This document shows, piece by piece, positions 40,195 to 49,364 of a stretch of 64,000 nt of DNA (position 1 is its first letter; every line of letters begins with the position of its first letter). The stretch is from positions 62,001-126,000 of the forward strand of contig NCRC01000002.1 in the NCBI GenBank assembly GCA_002894685.1, read 5' to 3'. A program made the position numbers and the translations under genes. This DNA comes from Salinivenus lutea (GTDB lineage Bacteria > Bacteroidota > Rhodothermia > Rhodothermales > Salinibacteraceae). The notes beneath the pieces are model-generated. The model saw only the letters and a program-made list of their open reading frames with translations. It was not told where the DNA came from and ran no database searches.

Positions 40195-42126
40195 CTACAC
40201 GTCCAGTTCGTCGGCCTCCCCGGCGTGCTGCATGATGAAATCGAACCGGGCGGAGCTGTCGCGGCCCATCAGGTCCGTGATCGTACGCTCGGTGACCATG
40301 CGCTCCGCATCGGGAATGGCGACCTTCAGCAGACGCCGGGAGTCGGGGGCCAGCGTCGTCTCTTTGAGCGTATCGGGCATCATTTCGCCGAGGCCCTTGA
40401 ACCGCTGAATGTCGGTACTCAGGTTGCGCCCGTCCTGCTCAATCTCGTGGAGGATCTCATCGCGGTCGGCGTCGTCGAGGGCCCAGTGCGTCTCTTTCCC
40501 GGCGTCGATGCGGTAGAGGGGCGGCTGGGCAATGTACACATGGCCCCCTTCCAGTAGGGGCCGCATGTAGCGGAAGAAGAAGGTGAGGAGGAGCGTGGCG
40601 ATGTGGTGCCCATCCGAATCCGCGTCCATGAGGAGGATCACCTTCTGGTAGCGAAGGTCGGACAGGTCGAGGGCATCGCCCAGGCCACACCCGAGCGCCT
40701 GCACGATATTGGAGAGCTCCTTGTTGCTCTGCACGCGGTCGAGGGTGGCCTGCTCGGCGTTCAGCACCTTTCCGCGCAGGGGCAGCACGGCCTGGGTGCT
40801 CCGATCGCGGGCCTGCTTGGCCGACCCGCCCGCCGAGTCCCCCTCCACAATGAAGAGCTCACACTCGCTCGGCGTGCTGGAGGAGCAGTCCGCCAGCTTG
40901 CCTGGGAGATTGAGGCGGCTCTTTGACCCGGAGCGGCCGCTAGACCCGCTGCTGCTGGAGCGCCGGGCGCGGCGCGCCTTCGCTGCCTGCACCACGCGGG
41001 AGGCGATGGCCTCTCCCGTGGAGGGGTGGTCGTTGAGATACTGCTCCAGTTCCGTCTTCAGGGCGCCGGAGACGAGCGAGCGGGCCGACGGGTTGTTCAG
41101 CTTGTCCTTGGTCTGCCCCTGAAACTGGGGGTCGACAATGAACAGATTGACGATGGCCACGAGCCCCTCCCGCGTGTCGTCGGCCGTGATGTCGAGCCGG
41201 TGGGGCACGAGGTCGTGCGTGTCCATGTACGACCGGACCACGGTGCGAATGCCCCCACGCAGCCCCTGCTCGTGGGTCCCTCCATCCTGCGTGGGAATCC
41301 CGTTGACGAACGTGTGCACCTGCTCCTTGGGCGCGTCGGTCCACTGGAGGGCAATTTCGAGGCGGCCCTCGCCCTCCAGGTCGTCCTCGGCCATCATGAA
41401 CACGTCGTCGTGGATGGCACTGACCTGCAGATCGTCCACCATGTGGGTCAGGTATTCCTCAATGCCCCCCTCGTGGTGAAGCTCGTGCCGGTCCCCGCTC
41501 GTCTCGTCGACAAAGACGATCCTGAGGTCGCGGTTGAGGTACGTTTTGACCTCCAACTGCTCACGGATCCACTCCGCGTCGAACGTCACCGACTCAAAAA
41601 CCTCGGGATCGGGCCGGAAGAAAATGGATGTCCCGGTGCCGCGCGTGCTTTCCTTTGTCGTCTCGAGCTCCGTGACCGGCGTCCCGCGCCGGAACTGCTG
41701 CTGGAACTCCTTCCCGTCCCGCTTCACGGTCGCCGTCATCTCCTCCGACAGCGCATTCACCACCGACACGCCCACCCCGTGCAGCCCGCCGGAGGTGATG
41801 TAGTTGCTGGAGTCAAACTTCCCGCCCGAGTGGAGCGTCGTCAGGATGAGCTCGACGGTCGGCACGCCCTTCTCCGGATGCTCGTCGACGGGAATGCCCC
41901 GCCCATTGTCGGTGACCGTCACGCTCGATCCATCCTCGTGCAGGGTCACCTCAATCTTCGAGGCGTAGCCGTTCGTGGCCTCGTCGACGGCGTTGTCGAC
42001 CACCTCCCAGAGGATGTGGTGCAGGCCGGGCCGCCCGGTGCCGCCAATGTACATGCCGGGCCGCTTGCGCACAGGCTCCAGCCCTTCGAGGACATCAATG
42101 TCTTTTCCGGTGTACGTCGTCGCCAT
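40195..42126 (-). CDS. parE: DNA topoisomerase IV subunit B
   Basis: A 643-residue type II topoisomerase ATPase subunit: GHKL ATPase (VRKRPGMYIGGT, DNAVDEA, GGLHGVGVSVVNALS), transducer, and TOPRIM domain (EGDSAGGSAKQARDR, MDADSDG). It lacks the long TOPRIM insert of many gyrase B proteins and ends with a short tail (DLMGRDSSARFDFI) like ParE. It decatenates chromosomes with ParC, encoded 51 bp upstream. The pair parC-parE is one unit here. Confidence 0.9.
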   Translation of the reverse strand: MATTYTGKDIDVLEGLEPVRKRPGMYIGGTGRPGLHHILWEVVDNAVDEATNGYASKIEVTLHEDGSSVTVTDNGRGIPVDEHPEKGVPTVELILTTLHSGGKFDSSNYITSGGLHGVGVSVVNALSEEMTATVKRDGKEFQQQFRRGTPVTELETTKESTRGTGTSIFFRPDPEVFESVTFDAEWIREQLEVKTYLNRDLRIVFVDETSGDRHELHHEGGIEEYLTHMVDDLQVSAIHDDVFMMAEDDLEGEGRLEIALQWTDAPKEQVHTFVNGIPTQDGGTHEQGLRGGIRTVVRSYMDTHDLVPHRLDITADDTREGLVAIVNLFIVDPQFQGQTKDKLNNPSARSLVSGALKTELEQYLNDHPSTGEAIASRVVQAAKARRARRSSSSGSSGRSGSKSRLNLPGKLADCSSSTPSECELFIVEGDSAGGSAKQARDRSTQAVLPLRGKVLNAEQATLDRVQSNKELSNIVQALGCGLGDALDLSDLRYQKVILLMDADSDGHHIATLLLTFFFRYMRPLLEGGHVYIAQPPLYRIDAGKETHWALDDADRDEILHEIEQDGRNLSTDIQRFKGLGEMMPDTLKETTLAPDSRRLLKVAIPDAERMVTERTITDLMGRDSSARFDFIMQHAGEADELDV

Positions 42127-42177
42127 TAAGTTGCTGCGTCGTTCGTGTGGGGGTCCATCGAAAGCGAGGGCGGCCCG

Positions 42178-44517
42178 TTATCCGTCCTCGCCGCCAGACT
42201 GCACTACAGGGGTCGGAAACGCCTCGGCAAAGTAGCCACGCTTGATCACCAGCGTGCCCTTTGCCCCACGGTTTGTCACATCGAATTTTGTGGTCCGCAC
42301 CGTCTCTTCCCGGCCGTTGTTCGTCGCCACCGAGAAGCCCTCGCGCGCCCGGTCGCTCAGGGTGAAGCCAAGCACGCGGTCGTCGGTCTCCAGCTTAATC
42401 GCCCGCACGCCCTTCGCCGCCCCCTTGTAGACGGACACCTGGTGTGCCGGAAAGATGAGCGCCCGACCGTCGTGGGAGGCCAGACACACGTTTTCGTGAC
42501 CGCGGGCGAGTCGCGCCCCGACGGCCTCGTCCCCCTCATCGAAGCGCATGTACATGCGTCCCGTTCGGGTGGAGGGGTCCGTAAACCCATCCAGCGTGAA
42601 GCGCGTCGCCTGTCCCCCCTTCGAGATCGCCACGACGTAGGGCTCGTCCGGGGCGTCCTCTGCCTCCCCCTCCAGGTCGAAGAGCTGCCCCTGATCGGCC
42701 GGCTCCGGCGGCACCGGGTCCGGGAGCACCCGGTCGTCGAAGGAGATGGCCCCCACCACGTACTCCCCGTCATCAAACTTGAAAAGCTTCTGGACGGGGT
42801 CCCCGTAGCCGGTCGTGCTGGGGATGTCCGCAATGCGGGTCGTGTAGCACGTCCCGTAGTTGGTAAAGAACCCGACCGTCGCGCGCGTAGAGCCCGGCAG
42901 CACCCATCCCACCTCGTCCCCGTCCCGCACCCGGATGGAGTCGATGTCGGAATACGTTCCCTGCCGCTTCACCCACCCGTCACGCGTCACGATCACGTGC
43001 ACGTCCTCGTCGACGATGTAGTCCTCTTCCGTGTACTCCATGCGGGCCTCCGGCCCCACCAGCACGCTGCGGCGCTCGTCGGCGTACGACTCGCGCACGT
43101 CCCGGAGCTCATCTTTGACCACCTCCCAACGAGCAGACGCATCATCGAGGAGGGCCCGAATCTCCTCCGCCCGCTCCCGCTTTTCGGCGAGCTCCTCGCG
43201 CACGGCGTCCACCTCCATCTGCGACAGCTTGTAGAGCTGCGTTTCGAGGATGGCATCGGCCTGGGTGCGGTCAAGCTGAAAGCGGTGCATCAGGCGCTGC
43301 GCGGCGTCGTCCTTGTTCTTCGAGGCCCGGATGATCTTGATGGCCTCGTCGAGCGCGTCGAAGATGGTCTCGAACCCTTCCAGAATGTGGATCCGCGCCT
43401 CCAGCTTGTCCAGCTCGTGCTGCAGGCGTCGCGTCACGACCTCCATCCGAAAATCCAGGAAGTGACGCAGGATGGTGCGCAGGTCGACCCGTCGCGGCGC
43501 CCCCACCTCGGCATCGTCCGTGGGGACCAGGCACGTGAGGTTCACGTGGAAGCGCTGCTGCAGCTTCGTGTGCTTGTAGAGGTAGGCCATGGCCGCCTCG
43601 GTGTCCGACCCCCGCTTGAGCTCCAGCACAATCCGAACGTCGTCGGTGGACTCGTCCCGCACATTTGAGAGCTGCGGCACATTTTCCTCCGCAATGTGGT
43701 CGGCGATCTCTTCGACAATCTTGCTCTTGTCGACGCCGTAGGGCACCGACTCGATAATGACCCGCGTCTTGCCCTTCTCGCGGTACGCGCCTCGCATCTC
43801 GATCGTCCCCTTGCCCGACTCGTACATCTCCACGAGCTCCTCTTCGGTGTTCAAGAGCCGCCCCCCCGTCGGAAAGTCGGGCCCCTGAATGTGCTCCCGC
43901 ACGAGGGTTTCCGTCGACACCTCGGGCTCGTCGACCATGTGGAGGGCCGCGTCCACCACCTCTCCCAGGTTGTGCGGCGGGATGTTCGTGGCCATGCCCA
44001 CCGCGATCCCGCTCGCGCCGTTCACCAGGAGATTCGGCACCCGCGCCGGAAGCACGACCGGCTCCTGCGTCGTCCCGTCGAAGTTGTCGCGGTAGTCCAC
44101 CGTGTCCCGCCGCAGCTCCTCCAGCATCTCCATCGCCAGGGGCTGGAGCTTCGCCTCCGTGTACCGCATGGCGGCGGCGTTGTCGCCATCAATCGACCCA
44201 AAGTTGCCGTGTCCGTCCACCAGCGGCGCCCGAAGAGAAAAGGGCTGGGCCATCCGCACCATGGCGTCATAAATCGCCTTGTCCCCGTGGGGGTGGTACT
44301 TTCCCATCGTGTCCCCTACGACCGTCGCGCTTTTCCGGTGCCGCTTGTCCGGATAGAGATTGAGGTTGTTGAACATCGCAAACAGGATGCGACGCTGCAC
44401 CGGCTTCAGGCCATCCCGAATGTCGGGAAGGGCCCGGCTGGTGATGACCGAAAGCGCATAGTTCAGGTACCGCTTGCGGGCGGTCTCCTGTAGCGAGATG
44501 GTATCGGTTACGGGCAT
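42178..44517 (-). CDS. parC: DNA topoisomerase IV subunit A
   Basis: A 779-residue cleavage subunit. Clear motifs: [35 protein letters not shown] and catalytic Tyr119 in [10 protein letters not shown]. At the position of E. coli GyrA Ser83, the main quinolone contact, there is Lys80; Asp84 matches the acidic partner. The C-terminal blades are those of ParC/GyrA. It works with ParE to separate daughter chromosomes. GyrA cannot be excluded on motif grounds alone, but pairing with ParE supports ParC. Confidence 0.88.
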   Translation of the reverse strand: MPVTDTISLQETARKRYLNYALSVITSRALPDIRDGLKPVQRRILFAMFNNLNLYPDKRHRKSATVVGDTMGKYHPHGDKAIYDAMVRMAQPFSLRAPLVDGHGNFGSIDGDNAAAMRYTEAKLQPLAMEMLEELRRDTVDYRDNFDGTTQEPVVLPARVPNLLVNGASGIAVGMATNIPPHNLGEVVDAALHMVDEPEVSTETLVREHIQGPDFPTGGRLLNTEEELVEMYESGKGTIEMRGAYREKGKTRVIIESVPYGVDKSKIVEEIADHIAEENVPQLSNVRDESTDDVRIVLELKRGSDTEAAMAYLYKHTKLQQRFHVNLTCLVPTDDAEVGAPRRVDLRTILRHFLDFRMEVVTRRLQHELDKLEARIHILEGFETIFDALDEAIKIIRASKNKDDAAQRLMHRFQLDRTQADAILETQLYKLSQMEVDAVREELAEKRERAEEIRALLDDASARWEVVKDELRDVRESYADERRSVLVGPEARMEYTEEDYIVDEDVHVIVTRDGWVKRQGTYSDIDSIRVRDGDEVGWVLPGSTRATVGFFTNYGTCYTTRIADIPSTTGYGDPVQKLFKFDDGEYVVGAISFDDRVLPDPVPPEPADQGQLFDLEGEAEDAPDEPYVVAISKGGQATRFTLDGFTDPSTRTGRMYMRFDEGDEAVGARLARGHENVCLASHDGRALIFPAHQVSVYKGAAKGVRAIKLETDDRVLGFTLSDRAREGFSVATNNGREETVRTTKFDVTNRGAKGTLVIKRGYFAEAFPTPVVQSGGEDG

Positions 44518-44667
44518 TGGTGGGAATCAATAACAGAGCTTAAAAGAGCACACATAGTTTACTCACACGGGGTCGGAGATACAACCAGACGACGCCTCCG
44601 GGGGACCTCCCCGGGGTGGGACGCAAAACGCAGCGAATCTCCGGTGGATCCCAGGAAAGACGCCGGT

Positions 44668-44726
44668 CCCGGAAGCGCCCCCTTTTCGCCCCGTACGGGC
44701 GTCATTTCCGGGCCGGGTTTTTTCTT
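44668..44726 (+). terminator. Orphan plus-strand terminator-like hairpin in the parC-AlbA gap
   Basis: CCCGGAAGCGCCC (44668-44680) pairs with GGGCGTCATTTCCGGG (44697-44712), followed by a T-run at 44718-44726. Both flanking genes run on the minus strand, so the plus-strand orientation is unexplained; it may end an antisense transcript. The rest of this 240-bp gap shows nothing else I can support. Confidence 0.45.
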
Positions 44727-44760
44727 TGCAATAACAGAGATCGCGCCCGCCCCTCCTCGG

Positions 44761-45408
44761 TCAGTACCTCAGCGTAAAGTAATCGCCGTCCCCGTCCGCG
44801 TGCAGGTGCAGGAGGTCCGCCCGAGTGAGCCGGAGGAGCGTCTGCGAGGCCCGCTCGGACGAGATGTCGGCGAGTTGCGCGAGTTGGGAGACCGTAATCC
44901 GCCCGTAGTCGTCGAGGTAGCGCATCAGCAGCGATTCCGTCTCCCCAAACTCGAAGGTGACTCCACCGGAGGGGGTCTGGTTGCGGAGTTGCTGGACCGT
45001 CTCGTCACTCGCCACGACGCTGCGCTCTTCGACCCGCACGTAGGCCGGGCCCTCCCCGTTTGTGGTCGACTCCGCAATCACAAAGTGCGGCTTCGACGCG
45101 CTTTCCGGGACGACGACGACCAGCACGTCGCGCCGGTCGCCCACCACCACGCGCTCGGTCCGATACTCCACCGCGGGATCGCAGTGGCTCTGGGTGGCCT
45201 GGCGCAAAAGAAATTTCTCCTCCGAGGCGTCGGTGACGCCCGTGATCGTCCCGTCGTCGTCCACGCCGAGCACGATGCGCCCCCCGTGGGTATTGGCCAG
45301 TGCGACCACCTCCTTCGCGATACGCTCGGGCCGGGGCACCTGTCGCTTGAACTCGAGACTCAGTCCTTCGCCCAGCCCCACAAGTTGTTCCAGTTCTCGC
45401 AGAGTCAT
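44761..45408 (-). CDS. AlbA_2/Schlafen-type ATP-binding-like protein with helix-turn-helix
   Basis: A 215-residue protein from the ATG at 45406-45408. The N-terminal part (LSLEFKRQVPRPERIAKEVV, then GGRIVLGVDDDG) is the AlbA_2 domain found in many bacterial regulators. A winged helix follows (MRYLDDYGRITVSQLAQL). It is probably a transcription regulator of unknown target. The ATG start matches the domain start; a longer start upstream is not supported. Confidence 0.75.
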   Translation of the reverse strand: MTLRELEQLVGLGEGLSLEFKRQVPRPERIAKEVVALANTHGGRIVLGVDDDGTITGVTDASEEKFLLRQATQSHCDPAVEYRTERVVVGDRRDVLVVVVPESASKPHFVIAESTTNGEGPAYVRVEERSVVASDETVQQLRNQTPSGGVTFEFGETESLLMRYLDDYGRITVSQLAQLADISSERASQTLLRLTRADLLHLHADGDGDYFTLRY

Positions 45409-45461
45409 AGTGTTTGGCAAACGCGGAGAACGAGGACACGGTCCCACCCGTCCGGCACACA

Positions 45462-46496
45462 CTACCTCGTCTGTTCCTCCAGCCCCTCGGGCAGCCAGTG
45501 CTCTCGCTTCGCGGACCGCGTCATGAGCTCTTCCACCATGGCCTGGGGCCGACGGCCCTGGAAGAGAACGGAGTAGACGGCCTCCGTAATGGGCATCTCG
45601 ATGTCGTGTCGGTGGGCCAAATCGTGGATCGATTGCGTGGTGCGCACCCCCTCCGCCACCATGTCCATGCTGTCGACCACGTCCGGGAGCGAGCGCCCCT
45701 GCCCAATCTGTTCGCCGAGGTAGCGGTTCCGGCTGTGGGCACTCATGCAGGTCACGATGAGGTCACCAATTCCGGCCAGTCCGGCAAACGTCTCCGGCCG
45801 GGCCCCCAGGGCACGCCCCAGCCGGCGGATCTCTGTAATGCCACGCGTAATGAGGGCCGCCTTGGCGTTGTCCCCGTAGCCCACCCCGTCGCCAATGCCC
45901 GCGGCGATGGCGAGCACATTTTTCGCCGACCCGCCAATCTCCACCCCCATCACGTCGGTGTTGACGTAGACTCGGAGCCGTTCGGTCATGAAGACCCGCT
46001 GGATGCGCTGGGCCACGGCGTCGTCGGGGGCCGCGGCCACAACGGTGGTGGGGCGCCCCTGGGCGACCTCCTCCGCGTGGCTGGGCCCGTACAGGACGCC
46101 GATCTGGGCGGGGGGCACCGACGCCAGCACCTCGTCGAGCACCTGCGACATCGTGCAGAGGGTGTCGTTTTCGATGCCCTTCGCCAGGGAGACGACCGCA
46201 ACCTCGGAGTGCGTAAAGGGACGCAGGCGCTCCGCCACCGATCGCAGGGTCTGCGACGGCACGGCGAGCGCCCAGAGGTCGGAGGCCCCCGCGGCCGCTT
46301 CCAGGTCCGACGTCACGCGGACGGACGAGGGAAGGTCGATCTCCGGAAGGTAGGCCGGATTGCGGCGCGTGCGACGCAACTGCTGGGCGGCCTCGGGACG
46401 ACGCGCCCACAGGGTCACGTCCCGACCGGTGGACGCCAGGTGCACGGCCAGCGCAGTCCCCCAACTGCCCGCACCAAAAAGGGTGAGCGACGACAT
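45462..46496 (-). CDS. gpsA: Glycerol-3-phosphate dehydrogenase (NAD(P)+), copy 1
   Basis: A 344-residue enzyme that reduces dihydroxyacetone phosphate to glycerol-3-phosphate for lipid synthesis. Rossmann motif GAGSWGTALAVHLA at the N-terminus, catalytic region IGGSAKNVLAIAAGI and GIGDGVGYGDNAKAALITRG, and substrate site GPSHAEEVAQG. It is next to plsY, the next user of its product. A closely similar second copy is encoded at 54357-55409. Confidence 0.95.
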   Translation of the reverse strand: MSSLTLFGAGSWGTALAVHLASTGRDVTLWARRPEAAQQLRRTRRNPAYLPEIDLPSSVRVTSDLEAAAGASDLWALAVPSQTLRSVAERLRPFTHSEVAVVSLAKGIENDTLCTMSQVLDEVLASVPPAQIGVLYGPSHAEEVAQGRPTTVVAAAPDDAVAQRIQRVFMTERLRVYVNTDVMGVEIGGSAKNVLAIAAGIGDGVGYGDNAKAALITRGITEIRRLGRALGARPETFAGLAGIGDLIVTCMSAHSRNRYLGEQIGQGRSLPDVVDSMDMVAEGVRTTQSIHDLAHRHDIEMPITEAVYSVLFQGRRPQAMVEELMTRSAKREHWLPEGLEEQTR

Positions 46497-46549
46497 GAGC
46501 AGAGTGATACAGTCACACGACAGTGGAGGCCCCTACGCCCTGACAGGTC

Positions 46550-47236
46550 TCAGATCTCTCCCCGTCCCAGCATTCCCTGTGCGGGCCGAAAAGAGCTTAC
46601 TCGGTTCTCGTTGCCCCGGAGCAGGCGACGAATGTTGGACCGGTGCGCCACGATGATGGCGGTCCCAATGAGAAGCCCAATGACCAGAAGGCTTCCGTCG
46701 AGGTCGGCCCCCATCCCGTACTTGCGAATCGCGACGAGCGTCGGAAACGCGATCGCCGACGTGATGGAGGCGAGCGAAACGTAGCGCGAGGACAGGAGAA
46801 CGGCCGCAAACACCGCCATGGTGTACAGCATGGTCAGCGGCGTGAGCGCCAGCAGGATGCCCGCCGCCGTATTCACTCCTTTCCCTCCTTCAAACCGGGC
46901 GAAGATCGGATACATGTGGCCCACGATGGCCGCCAGCCCCGCGAGCAACCCGACGAGCACCGACGTCTCCCACCCGAAGACGCTGAGGGCCGGCAGGGGG
47001 TCGATGCGGACGTAGGAGGCAACAATCCCCGCAGACAAGTACCCCTTCCCCATGTCAACAATCGTGGCGAGCACCCCGGCGGGCCACCCCACCACCCGAA
47101 AGGCATTCGTGGCCCCGGCATTGTGACTTCCATACTGGCGAATGTCGACCCCGTACAGGGCCTTGCTCGACCAGAGAGCGCCCGGAATGGAGCCCAGGAA
47201 GTAGCTGATCAGGAGGATCACCAGAAGCGACAACAT
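46550..47236 (-). CDS. plsY: Glycerol-3-phosphate acyltransferase
   Basis: A 228-residue membrane protein with about six segments that transfers an acyl group from acyl phosphate to glycerol-3-phosphate. Family motifs: GSIPGALWSSKALYGVD, YGSHNAGATNAFRV and FEGGKGVNTAAG. Adjacent to gpsA, which makes its substrate. Start is the ATG at 47234-47236. Confidence 0.93.
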   Translation of the reverse strand: MLSLLVILLISYFLGSIPGALWSSKALYGVDIRQYGSHNAGATNAFRVVGWPAGVLATIVDMGKGYLSAGIVASYVRIDPLPALSVFGWETSVLVGLLAGLAAIVGHMYPIFARFEGGKGVNTAAGILLALTPLTMLYTMAVFAAVLLSSRYVSLASITSAIAFPTLVAIRKYGMGADLDGSLLVIGLLIGTAIIVAHRSNIRRLLRGNENRVSSFRPAQGMLGRGEI

Positions 47237-47363
47237 GGCGGCACTGGTGCGTCTTGAGCAAAGAGAACGACAGTCATGCGGGGCGTTTTTCCACAGTGAC
47301 TACTGGAGGACTGCACTCTCCTACCCTTCCTCCGGCGCCAGATGTTCCGGTTCTGGGTATGGC

Positions 47364-48398
47364 TCATCCCGCGTCGGGGGACGCCGCCGCGGAGGCGTCC
47401 GTCGACACCACTCGACCAATCTCAATCACTTCGTCTCCCTGCTCCCGGCAGACCCGACGGGCGGCCTCCGCCTGTTGCGGGGACACCGCCGCGACGAGGC
47501 CGATGCCCAGGTTAAACGTCCGGCGCATGTCGTCCTCGGGCACGGCGCCCTCCCGCTGGATCAGGTCAAACACGGGCGGCCGCTCCCACGCCGCATAGTC
47601 CACCTCGGCGGCACACCCGTCCGGGAGAATGCGTCGGAGATTTCCGGGCAGGCCCCCGCCCGTGATGTGGGCGCATCCGTGCACGAGAGAGTCCTCTATG
47701 AGCGCTCGAATCGTCGCGAGATACGAGCGGTGGACGCGGAGGAGCGCCTCCCCAACGGTCTCGCCGTCAAGGGCCGCCGGTTGGTCGTCCACCGAGTAGC
47801 GGTCCAGGAGCACCGAACGGGCGAGCGTGTAGCCGTTCGTGTGAATGCCCGTCGAGGGCACCCCAAGGAGCACATCGCCCGGGGCGACCGCCGCCCCGTC
47901 CAGGATCTGCTCTTTGTCGACGACCCCCGTGATGGCCCCGACCAGGTCAAAATTGTCGTCGCCGTACACATCCGGCATCTCGGCCATCTCGCCGCCCACC
48001 AGCGCACAGCCATTTTCCTTGCAGGCAGTCGCAAAGCCGCGCACGAAGGCCTCGGCCACGTCGGGGGCCAGGTCACCCACGCCCACGTAATCCAGGAAGT
48101 ACAGCGGCCGGGCCCCGCAGACGGCAATGTCGTTTACGCAGTGGTTCACGAGGTCCTGTCCGATTGTATCGTAGCGGCCCATCCGACGGGCCACCTTCAC
48201 CTTCGTGCCCACCCCGTCCACCGACGAGACGAGGACCGGCCGGTCCAGGCCCTCCAGGTCCAGCTCAAAAAACGACCCGAACGAGCCAATATCGGCCAGC
48301 ACGCCGGGGGTGTGGGTGTCGCGAACGAGGGGCCGGATGCGATCGACAGCCGCGTCCCCGGCCTCTACATCCACGCCCGCTTCCTTGTAGGTCGTCAT
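47364..48398 (-). CDS. purM: Phosphoribosylformylglycinamidine cyclo-ligase
   Basis: A 344-residue AIR synthetase of purine synthesis: closes the imidazole ring of FGAM using ATP. Clear motifs: VSSVDGVGTKVKVA near the N-terminus, GQDLVNHCVNDIAVCGARP, GEMAEMPDVY and GVPSTGIHTNGYTLAR. Size is normal for the family. It lies alone between plsY and the prenyl-synthase-like gene. Confidence 0.94.
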   Translation of the reverse strand: MTTYKEAGVDVEAGDAAVDRIRPLVRDTHTPGVLADIGSFGSFFELDLEGLDRPVLVSSVDGVGTKVKVARRMGRYDTIGQDLVNHCVNDIAVCGARPLYFLDYVGVGDLAPDVAEAFVRGFATACKENGCALVGGEMAEMPDVYGDDNFDLVGAITGVVDKEQILDGAAVAPGDVLLGVPSTGIHTNGYTLARSVLLDRYSVDDQPAALDGETVGEALLRVHRSYLATIRALIEDSLVHGCAHITGGGLPGNLRRILPDGCAAEVDYAAWERPPVFDLIQREGAVPEDDMRRTFNLGIGLVAAVSPQQAEAARRVCREQGDEVIEIGRVVSTDASAAASPDAG

Positions 48399-48437
48399 GG
48401 GATCAAGATTGGATTCGGTAACGGATTGGGCTTCAAC

Positions 48438-49268
48438 TTACCCGGGAGCGGTGCGCCCGAACATCACCTGGAGGTACACCTGCAGGCGGCGGAACCAGGA
48501 GAGGGACAACGGGGCCGACCACAGGTCAAAATCCCGCCGCTCCAGTTCGTTGAGGAGGGCCAGCGCTCCCATCCAGTAGTATTTTAGAATGTAGGATCGC
48601 CGAAACGACAGGACGGACATCAGCGCCCCGCCCTGGGCAAGCGCGTCCCGTATGCGGACCGTTTGCTTCCAGAGCAGGCGCTGCATTTCGTCCGCCTGCG
48701 TTCCCTCTTGAAGCTGCTCGACCGACACGCCGGCCCACTCCAGGTCCTCCGTCGGGATGAACACCCGATTCGCCCGCGCATCTCTCGGCAGGGTCCTCAG
48801 CCGCCCCAACAGGAAGAAGCCCCGGGCCAGCTCGTCGACCTGGCGGCGCTGGGCCGACGACTGGAGGCCCGCCAGCCCGGCCAGCAGGCGGGCGTGCGGG
48901 ACGGCCCACAGCCGGACGAACGTGTCGAGCCGCGTCGCCGTCGCAAACCGAATGGGGCCGACAAAGGTGCGTGCGGCCTCCACCTGGGCCCCCAGGAGGG
49001 TGCGATCCAGCCCCTGCGCCGCACACGCCTCGTACGCCGCCGTCCAGACGGATTCGGACACGACGTGCAGGGGCTCGCCCGCCTCGGCCCGCGTCCGCTC
49101 GCCGTCAAAGAACGTGTCTACGGCCGCGGCGTCGTCCGCCGGCACCGGAACGGTGGGCTGCACGAGGGCCGAATGGAACGCCCAAAGGGCATCGGCCGCC
49201 GCCCGACGCTCCCCCCACCAATCGTCGTAGAAGGGACGGTGCGACCGCGGAACCTCGAACGTAGGCAT
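48438..49268 (-). CDS. Divergent squalene/phytoene-synthase-like protein
   Basis: A 276-residue protein from the ATG at 49266-49268 (MPTFEVPRSHRPFYDDWW). The helical pattern and the segment RGFFLLGRLRTLPRDARANR, then VFIPTEDLEWAGVSVEQL, match the C-terminal half of squalene/phytoene synthases. The two Asp-rich metal sites are degraded: the second box reads RTLPRD where active enzymes have RD...ED. It may be inactive or have a changed role, perhaps in carotenoid or hopanoid synthesis. The longer upstream start adds a membrane-like stretch and is judged unlikely. Confidence 0.7.
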   Translation of the reverse strand: MPTFEVPRSHRPFYDDWWGERRAAADALWAFHSALVQPTVPVPADDAAAVDTFFDGERTRAEAGEPLHVVSESVWTAAYEACAAQGLDRTLLGAQVEAARTFVGPIRFATATRLDTFVRLWAVPHARLLAGLAGLQSSAQRRQVDELARGFFLLGRLRTLPRDARANRVFIPTEDLEWAGVSVEQLQEGTQADEMQRLLWKQTVRIRDALAQGGALMSVLSFRRSYILKYYWMGALALLNELERRDFDLWSAPLSLSWFRRLQVYLQVMFGRTAPG

Positions 49269-49364
49269 AATCGCAGCTAAAAACAGAAAAACCTGGTGCC
49301 AAACACGAACGGGGAAGCCCGTCAAGGCTTCCCCGCTCAAATCGTATCGGCAATGGAGGCGGAA

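Noticed and set aside
42145-43668. 507-residue plus-strand frame over parC
   Set aside because: Fully antisense to the clear parC gene; composition typical of a GC-rich shadow frame.
45197-45212. GGCGCAAAAG in host DNA as a dispersed element
   Set aside because: Only one half-site matches; no second half.
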